Source: an uncultured Collinsella sp. (GTDB taxonomy: Bacteria > Actinomycetota > Coriobacteriia > Coriobacteriales > Coriobacteriaceae). Taken from it: 7,394 nucleotides of DNA. Location of the stretch: contig USHZ01000099.1 of the NCBI GenBank assembly GCA_900554595.1, positions 1 through 7,394 of the forward strand, read 5' to 3'. The notes beneath the pieces are model-generated. The model made no database searches and had not been told where the DNA came from. It worked only from the letters and a program-made list of their open reading frames with translations. Below are positions 1 to 4,253 of the stretch, one piece after another. A program made the position numbers and the translations under genes. How positions within the stretch are numbered: position 1 is the first letter of the stretch; each line of letters begins with the position of its first letter.

Positions 1-1387
1 CCTCGTCGGCCGTCTTGCCAAAGGCGAGTGCCTTGGTCTGGGCCAGGAAGTTGCCTAGGAACAGCTCATGCACGTCCTGACCGCTATCGGTCGCAGGGTT
101 GGCGGTATTGGCGAAGGCGATGAAGTCGGCCGGAACCACCACGGTACCCTGGTGCAGCAGCTGATAGAAGGCATGCTGGCCGTTGGTGCCGGGCTCGCCC
201 CAGAAGATCTCACCGGTATCGGAGGTCACAGCGCTGCCGTCCCAGCGGACATGCTTGCCGTTGGACTCCATGGTGAGCTGCTGCAGGTAGGCCGGGAAGC
301 GGTGCAGATACTGGCAGTACGGAAGCACGGCGTGGCTCTTGGAGCCGAAGAAGTTGACGTACCAGACGTTGAGCAGGCCCATCAACGCGACGGCGTTGCT
401 CTCGAGCGGCGTGTTGCAGAAGTACTCGTCGATGGCATGGAAGCCCTCGAGGAACTGCTGGAAGCGCTCGGGGCCGAGCACGACGATCAGCGACAGGCCC
501 ACGGCGGAGTCGACGGAGTAGCGGCCGCCAACCCAGTTCCAGAAGCCGAAGGCGTTGGCCGGGTCGATACCGAAAGCCTCGACCTTCTCGAGTGCGGTGG
601 AAACGGCGACGAAGTGCTTTGCCACGGCCTCGGCGTTCTGCTCCTCGGAGCCGTCGATGGCACCCTGAGCCTTGAGCTGCTCGAGCATCCAGGTCTTGAC
701 CTCGCGAGCGTTGGTGAGGGTCTCGAGCGTGGTGAAGGTCTTGGAGACGATAATCACGAGCGTGGTCTCGGGATCCAGGCCGCGGAGCTTCTCTGCCTGA
801 TCGTTGGGGTCGATGTTGGAGATATAGCGGCAGTCGATACCGGCGTCGGCGTAGGGACGCAGGGCCTCGTAGGCCATGACCGGGCCCAGATCGGAGCCAC
901 CGATGCCGATGGACACCAGGTGCTCGATTTTCTTACCGGTTACGCCCTTCCACTCACCGGAGCGCACGCGCTCGGCGAAGGCATACATGCGGTCGAGGAC
1001 CTCGTGCACGTCGGCGACGACATCCTGGCCGTCAACGATGAGCTGGCCCTTCTCGCTTGCCGGGCGGCGCAGCGCGGTGTGCAGGACGGCGCGGTCCTCG
1101 GTGGTGTTGATGTGCTCGCCGGAGAACATGGCGTCGCGGCGCTCCTCGAGCTTCACCTCGCGGGCAAGATCGCACAGCAGCTTGACGGTCTCATCGGTCA
1201 CCAGGTTCTTGGACAGGTCGAAGTGCAGGTCACCGGCATCAAAGCTCAGCTTGTTCACGCGGTTAGCGTCAGCGGCGAACCAGGCCTTGAGGTCGATGCC
1301 CTCGGCTTCGAGCTTCTCCTGATGTGCCTCGAGCGCCTTCCAAGCGGCGGTCGACGTAGCGTCGATAGGTGCGGCAACAGTTGCCAT
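1..1387 (-). CDS. pgi: Glucose-6-phosphate isomerase, C-terminus cut by the window edge
   Basis: This cytosolic enzyme interconverts glucose 6-phosphate and fructose 6-phosphate at the head of glycolysis. The translation begins MATVAAPIDATST and 462 codons are present. The family is usually about 450-550 residues and the sequence is still open at position 1, ending in a region like the E. coli stretch NFFAQTEALAFGKS, so roughly 80-90 residues are probably missing. Visible landmarks are the sugar-phosphate loop GGSDLGP (residues 163-169), the PGI signature WVGGRYS (285-291), FFGSKSHAVLPY, MESNGK with the expected catalytic Glu (374), and GTNGQHAFYQ with the expected catalytic His (405). The C-terminal catalytic Lys lies outside the window. 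The ATG at 1385-1387 was chosen because AGGAGGA lies 4 bases upstream. An in-frame ATG nine codons earlier (1412-1414) has GGAGGT directly abutting it and would add MRPYVEEDF. The gene appears to be transcribed alone. The identification is secure. Confidence 0.97.
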   Translation of the reverse strand, partial: MATVAAPIDATSTAAWKALEAHQEKLEAEGIDLKAWFAADANRVNKLSFDAGDLHFDLSKNLVTDETVKLLCDLAREVKLEERRDAMFSGEHINTTEDRAVLHTALRRPASEKGQLIVDGQDVVADVHEVLDRMYAFAERVRSGEWKGVTGKKIEHLVSIGIGGSDLGPVMAYEALRPYADAGIDCRYISNIDPNDQAEKLRGLDPETTLVIIVSKTFTTLETLTNAREVKTWMLEQLKAQGAIDGSEEQNAEAVAKHFVAVSTALEKVEAFGIDPANAFGFWNWVGGRYSVDSAVGLSLIVVLGPERFQQFLEGFHAIDEYFCNTPLESNAVALMGLLNVWYVNFFGSKSHAVLPYCQYLHRFPAYLQQLTMESNGKHVRWDGSAVTSDTGEIFWGEPGTNGQHAFYQLLHQGTVVVPADFIAFANTANPATDSGQDVHELFLGNFLAQTKALAFGKTADE

Positions 1388-1391
1388 AAAG

Positions 1392-1398
1392 TCCTCCT
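1392..1398 (-). promoter_or_regulatory. Shine-Dalgarno of pgi
   Basis: Read on the minus strand this is AGGAGGA followed by CTTT and then ATG. It favours the start at 1387 over the in-frame upstream ATG at 1414, whose GGAGGT has no spacing at all. Confidence 0.85.
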
Positions 1399-1406
1399 CA
1401 ACATAC

Positions 1407-1428
1407 GGGCGCATACCTCCATGCGCCC
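1407..1428 (-). repeat. 8-bp inverted repeat in the pgi leader, SD-like loop
   Basis: GGGCGCAT and ATGCGCCC are perfect inverted arms (1407-1414 and 1421-1428) around a 6-base loop. In pgi mRNA the loop reads GGAGGU, an SD-like sequence, and the descending arm contains an AUG that is in frame with pgi. The hairpin ends 8 bases before the true SD. There is no U-tract, so it is not a terminator. It could affect mRNA stability or ribosome access, but that is inference. Confidence 0.6.
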
Positions 1429-1446
1429 GGATAATCAGATGCTCCT

Positions 1447-1475
1447 ATTCTAGCGCAGGTCAAGACCGTAATCAG
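1447..1475 (-). promoter_or_regulatory. Weak candidate promoter for pgi
   Basis: On the minus strand TAGAAT (1447-1452) is a one-mismatch -10 box. The best -35 at 17-base spacing is CTGATT (1470-1475), only three of six bases. A start near 1440 would give a leader of about 50 bases containing the 1407-1428 hairpin. A nearby TTGACC (1458-1463) has no well-spaced -10. The placement is reasonable but the match is weak. Confidence 0.28.
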
Positions 1476-1510
1476 CGAGCGTTGCCAATCCGCCCCCAAA
1501 CGGCGACCGA

Positions 1511-1580
1511 CCAAAAAGGGACAGGTTTATTTTGGCAGGTCAAACGCTTTACCAACCAAAATAAACCTGCCCCTTCCTGG
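1511..1580 (-). terminator. Long hairpin after the dehydrogenase-like gene, probable terminator / dispersed palindrome
   Basis: Two 25-base arms (1511-1535 and 1556-1580) are inverted repeats around a 20-base loop, beginning 7 bases after the stop of the minus-strand gene at 1587. The inner 18 bases match with one difference and the whole arm has three differences. All three give G.U pairs in minus-strand RNA but A.C mismatches in plus-strand RNA, so the full stem forms only in the minus transcript. Its 3' arm contains CCTGTCCCTTTTT, a GC stem running into five U residues. This fits an intrinsic terminator isolating the upstream gene from pgi. The first 18 bases recur exactly at 2244-2261, so it may also belong to a dispersed palindromic repeat family. 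Confidence 0.6.
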
Positions 1581-1586
1581 CGGGTA

Positions 1587-2162
1587 TTAGGCCGCGGCGC
1601 ATACGCTGCCGAGCAGCTCGCGCAGAGGAGACCCAATACCCTCAAGCAGTTCGGGAGCGATAATGGCAAAAACGGGAACCTCGCCGGCTCCCACGACGGC
1701 AGGCACTTTGCCCTCCGAGACAATACATCCATAAGGGACAAAACCGTCTTCGCCGGCATCGAGCACCGCCATTCGACGCGCGAGTTCGCGCGCAAAGCCG
1801 GCAGTATCGGCATCGCCAATCGCCAGGACAAAGTCCACGCCTTCGTCGGTCGCCAGGGCCACGGCTTCGTCGATCAGCTCGTCTCCCCCGTCGCCCTCAA
1901 CCGAGCCGCAGCGGAAAAGCACGCGCTCGAGCAGAGCTCGATCAACCGAGCCGAGTGCCGCCGAGACAAGCTCATCGCGCGTATGCTTGTCACCGCCCAG
2001 CACGACCAGTGCCTTGGTGCCGCCATAGTGGGCAACCAATCGCCCGCACCAGCGAGCCACGTCTCCATCCGCAACAAGGCGCGTCGGCATACCAAACCCA
2101 TAATTGACCATCTTTCCCACAACCCTTCCGTGCGTATAGGCGGTATCAATCGTTAGGCTCAT
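1587..2162 (-). CDS. Iron-containing alcohol dehydrogenase-like protein, N-terminal domain only
   Basis: A 191-residue protein resembling the first half of group III (iron-dependent) alcohol dehydrogenases, which usually have about 380-400 residues. NYGFGMPTRLV (residues 20-30) matches the family opening (NF-x-x-x-NPT-x-I), TKALVVLGGDK (49-59) matches the first Rossmann-like strand, and GVDFVLAIGDADTAGFA (108-124) aligns with the family's DFILAVGGGSVIDAAK loop. The GGGSxxD nucleotide-binding motif is replaced by GDADTAG. The segment after PYGCIVSE ends with a normal stop, and there is no metal-binding helical domain with its Asp/His ligands, so dehydrogenase activity is unlikely. Starts are ambiguous: TTG at 2174, ATG at 2162 (used here; no clear SD), or ATG at 2111, which aligns best with the family N-terminus and is preceded by purine-rich GGAAGGG and GGGAAAG. 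It could be a decayed gene or a repurposed small protein. The reading frame itself looks intact. Confidence 0.7.
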   Translation of the reverse strand: MSLTIDTAYTHGRVVGKMVNYGFGMPTRLVADGDVARWCGRLVAHYGGTKALVVLGGDKHTRDELVSAALGSVDRALLERVLFRCGSVEGDGGDELIDEAVALATDEGVDFVLAIGDADTAGFARELARRMAVLDAGEDGFVPYGCIVSEGKVPAVVGAGEVPVFAIIAPELLEGIGSPLRELLGSVCAAA

Positions 2163-2198
2163 GCTACGAAGCAAGGTTTTCCGAGCTGTTTCGCACTC

Positions 2199-2226
2199 TT
2201 TAGAGCTGCGTTAAAACCCGATTCAA
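2199..2226 (-). promoter_or_regulatory. Candidate promoter for the dehydrogenase-like gene
   Basis: On the minus strand TTGAAT (2221-2226) is followed after 16 bases by TCTAAA (2199-2204), a four-of-six -10 match. Transcription would begin near 2192, upstream of all three possible start codons. It would run divergently from the polymerase operon. The match is weak. Confidence 0.3.
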
Positions 2227-2243
2227 CCGCACGACCGTACCTG

Positions 2244-2261
2244 CCAAAAAGGGACAGGTTT
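2244..2261 (+). repeat. Second copy of the 18-base repeat CCAAAAAGGGACAGGTTT
   Basis: This is identical to 1511-1528. With the preceding ACCTG (2239-2243) it forms a short imperfect hairpin against CAGGT (2255-2259). The copy runs directly into the -35 hexamer of the polymerase promoter, sharing its first T. An exact 18-base match within 7.4 kb is not expected by chance and suggests a dispersed element. Confidence 0.7.
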
Positions 2262-2289
2262 TGACGATGTCCGGACGAGCGGGTATTAT
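2261..2289 (+). promoter_or_regulatory. Sigma-70-type promoter of the SOS polymerase operon
   Basis: TTGACG (2261-2266, five of six) is separated by exactly 17 bases from TATTAT (2284-2289, five of six). Transcription should start around 2295-2297, inside the LexA box that follows. This is the best-matching promoter in the window. It rules out coding starts upstream of about 2296, such as in-frame codons near 2261. Confidence 0.8.
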
Positions 2290-2303
2290 CGAACAGGTAT
2301 TCG
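2290..2303 (+). promoter_or_regulatory. LexA (SOS) box
   Basis: CGAACAGGTATTCG fits the Gram-positive LexA consensus CGAACRNRYGTTYG at all but one specified position (A for G at the start of the second half). It sits directly downstream of the -10 and covers the predicted transcription start, the classic place for steric repression. A translesion polymerase follows, so the functional context agrees. LexA cleavage after DNA damage would release the operon. Confidence 0.82.
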
Positions 2304-2322
2304 ATAAGAACATGTGTTTGAT

Positions 2323-2328
2323 GGGAGG
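2323..2328 (+). promoter_or_regulatory. Shine-Dalgarno fixing the GTG start of the polymerase
   Basis: GGGAGG lies 4 bases before GTG at 2333-2335. The alternative in-frame ATG codons at 2312 and 2321 have no comparable upstream SD, and that at 2321 overlaps this site. Confidence 0.7.
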
Positions 2329-2332
2329 ACGC

Positions 2333-3838
2333 GTGGGGCACGAGCGTCACACCTATATCTGCATTGACCTCAAGACGTTTTACGCTAGCGTCGAGTGCGT
2401 TGACCGCGGGCTCAACCCACTCACCACCAACCTGGTCGTTGCCGACGAATCGCGCGGGCGCACGACCATCTGCCTCGCCATCACACAGGCCATGAAGGAC
2501 CTCGGAATCCATAACCGCTGTCGCCTGTTCGAGATTCCCGACGGCATCGACTACATCAAGGCCGTACCGCGCATGCAGCACTACATGGAAGTGTCGGCGC
2601 AAATCTACGGCATCTATCTGGAATACGTGAGTCCGCAAGACGTGCACGTCTACTCCATCGACGAATGCTTTATTGACGTGACGCCCTATCTAGACCTCTA
2701 TCATACCGATGCCAAAGGCTTTGCCTGCATGTTGCGCGATGAGGTCCTCGCGCGCACCGGCATCACGGCGACGGTCGGCATCGGCCCCAACCTATTCCAG
2801 GCCAAGGTAGCGCTCGACATTACCGCCAAGCACGTACCCAGCCGCATCGGCATACTCGACGACGAGACCTTTCGCAAGGAGATCTGGCCCCATCGTCCCA
2901 TCACCGATATCTGGGGCATCGGCCCCGGCGTGGCAGCCCGCCTCGAAAAGTACGGCGTCTACGATTTGATGGGCGTCGCGGCGCTCGACGAAAACCTGCT
3001 TTACGACGAGCTCGGCGTCAATGCCGAGTATCTTATCGACCACGCCTTTGGGCGCGAGCCGACAACTATCGCCGATATTCAAGCCTATCGCCCGCAGGCA
3101 ACCTCAACAACCACGGGGCAAGTGCTCTCGAAGGGCTATGCCTACGAGCAGGCCTACACCGTCTTGCGTGAGATGGTCGACAACGCCGTGTTGGACCTAG
3201 TCGATAAGCACGTGGTCTGCGACAGCATCTCGCTCTTTGTGGGCTACGCGAGCGAGCGCGCCGACATACGCCGGCTCGACGCCAGCGGAACAGCGCAATA
3301 TGTGGACGGATGCGGGCACCTGCGCTCGAGTACATCGAGTATCGAACCCACCGCAACCGCCGGCCCCGAGCTCGCGCCCCGTGCTCCCAAGCCCGTCCAG
3401 CGCGATGACGAAAAGCGCCGCCTGGTGCGCGAAGCGCAGGCAATCGATGGCATCTTTGTGGGAGAGCATGGCAGCAAGCCGCGCGGTGGCTATGCCGCGC
3501 TCTTTGCGCACTCCAACGCCTCGCGCAAGCTGCCCGAGCGCACTAATTCGTTTAAGAAGATCATGGGGTATTTCGATGACCTCTGGGCGCAAACGGTCGA
3601 CCCCAAGCGACCGGTCAAGCGTATCAATCTGGGCTTTGGCAACCTCATGCCGGAGGAGTTTGCCACCATCGATCTATTTAGCGATGTCGAGGCCGATGAG
3701 CGCGAGCGCGAGCTGGCCCGTACCGTGCTGGCTGTAAAAGGTAAATACGGCAAGAACGCGCTGGTTAAGGGACTGAGCTTTACCGCCGGTGCCACCGCAC
3801 GCGAACGCAACGATCAGGTAGGAGGACATCGTGCCTAA
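2333..3838 (+). CDS. Y-family translesion DNA polymerase (UvrX/YqjW/UmuC class)
   Basis: An error-prone polymerase that copies past damaged bases, with 501 residues from the GTG start MGHERHTYICIDLK. CIDLKTFYASVE (10-21) carries the first metal-binding Asp (D12) and the probable steric gate Tyr17. VYSIDECFID (106-115) carries the catalytic pair D110/E111. TATVGIGPNLFQAK (145-158) completes the palm, and WGIGPGVAARLEKYG (194-208) is the helix-hairpin-helix of the thumb. The little finger starts near 258. Bacillus YqjW and UvrX have about 410 residues. The extra length is mainly a Ser/Thr/Pro-rich then charged insertion at about 315-398, plus a C-terminal tail ending GGHRA. ATIDLF (444-449) resembles a beta-clamp-binding QLxLF motif. 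All catalytic residues are present. It is cotranscribed with the YolD-like gene (8-base overlap) and probably LexA-controlled. Confidence 0.93.
   Translation: MGHERHTYICIDLKTFYASVECVDRGLNPLTTNLVVADESRGRTTICLAITQAMKDLGIHNRCRLFEIPDGIDYIKAVPRMQHYMEVSAQIYGIYLEYVSPQDVHVYSIDECFIDVTPYLDLYHTDAKGFACMLRDEVLARTGITATVGIGPNLFQAKVALDITAKHVPSRIGILDDETFRKEIWPHRPITDIWGIGPGVAARLEKYGVYDLMGVAALDENLLYDELGVNAEYLIDHAFGREPTTIADIQAYRPQATSTTTGQVLSKGYAYEQAYTVLREMVDNAVLDLVDKHVVCDSISLFVGYASERADIRRLDASGTAQYVDGCGHLRSSTSSIEPTATAGPELAPRAPKPVQRDDEKRRLVREAQAIDGIFVGEHGSKPRGGYAALFAHSNASRKLPERTNSFKKIMGYFDDLWAQTVDPKRPVKRINLGFGNLMPEEFATIDLFSDVEADERERELARTVLAVKGKYGKNALVKGLSFTAGATARERNDQVGGHRA
3820..3825 (+). promoter_or_regulatory. 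Shine-Dalgarno of the YolD-like gene, inside the polymerase gene
   Basis: AGGAGG lies 5 bases before the GTG at 3831 and within the last codons of the polymerase (the GGHRA tail). This supports the GTG start and translational coupling. Confidence 0.8.
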
Positions 3839-4253
3839 ACCCAAGCAGCAGCCTGTGCGGCCGACCGCCTTTGAGCGTTTGGCAGACCCTGAGGGAAGAC
3901 ACCGCGCCGCCGACCCCAGACTCACCGCCAACGGTGCCGTGCGCGCCAACCGCGCCGCACAGTTTATGCCCTTTGCCGCCCTCACGGGATACTACGAACT
4001 CGTGCGCAAGCAAGAGATCACCGTCGAACCAAAATGTGAGTTAACGGAAGAGAAAGCCCTCGAGCTTTCGAAAAAGCTCGAGGGCCTCAAACGTGGCGAC
4101 CTAGTCCGCGTCACCTATTACGATACGTACGGCTATCGTAGCCGCACGGGCATTCTCGACGAAGTATTACCCGCATTCAAGCTGCTCAAACTCAGGGATA
4201 TCGCCATCAACTTCGACGATATCCAAGGCATCGAGCTGCGTGGTCGAGCCTAG
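3831..4253 (+). CDS. YolD-like protein, partner of the Y-family polymerase
   Basis: A 140-residue protein of the YolD-like family, commonly encoded beside UvrX/YqjW-type polymerases and proposed to be their UmuD-like accessory factor. RAAQFMPFAALTGYYELVRKQE (split here at residues 41-52 and 53-62) is the family hallmark around MPFAAL. It is followed by a charged helical stretch ELTEEKALELSKKLEGLK (70-87), then a small beta-rich half with RVTYYDTYGY (93-102) and INFDDIQGIEL (126-136). No UmuD-like Ser/Lys protease motif is evident. It starts at GTG with a strong SD and overlaps the polymerase stop by 8 bases in another frame, so the two are coupled. The basic N-terminal 40 residues are probably flexible. 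Its stop shares CTAG with the opposing gene. The exact biochemical role of the family is not settled. Confidence 0.9.
   Translation: MPKPKQQPVRPTAFERLADPEGRHRAADPRLTANGAVRANRAAQFMPFAALTGYYELVRKQEITVEPKCELTEEKALELSKKLEGLKRGDLVRVTYYDTYGYRSRTGILDEVLPAFKLLKLRDIAINFDDIQGIELRGRA
4056..4085. repeat. 13-bp perfect inverted repeat inside the YolD-like gene
   Basis: GCCCTCGAGCTTT (4056-4068) and AAAGCTCGAGGGC (4073-4085) flank a 4-base loop CGAA. The palindrome spans codons 76-85 (ALELSKKLEG). No T-tract follows on the plus strand. It may be a coding coincidence in a Leu/Glu/Lys-rich helix, or an mRNA structure near the end of the operon. Confidence 0.7.

Noticed and set aside
68..1453. A 461-codon open frame on the plus strand opposite pgi
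   Set aside because: It is antisense to unmistakable pgi sequence. Its Gly/Val/Leu-rich translation is what high-G+C codon bias produces on the opposite strand, and no family or convincing SD was seen.
1458..1463. TTGACC as the -35 of the pgi promoter
   Set aside because: The nearest -10-like hexamer downstream (GATTAT) is 21 bases away, outside the usual 16-18.
1482..2156. A 224-codon plus-strand frame opposite the dehydrogenase-like gene
   Set aside because: It runs through the terminator-like hairpin and the divergent promoter region. The minus strand has recognisable family similarity; this frame has none.
2261..2332. An N-terminal extension of the polymerase starting near 2261
   Set aside because: These bases are the -35, the -10 and the LexA box. 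The SD at 2323-2328 and family alignment both point to GTG at 2333.
2159..2647. A 162-codon minus-strand frame over the SOS promoter and the polymerase start
   Set aside because: It crosses the promoter and LexA box and is antisense to conserved polymerase motifs, so it is a shadow frame.
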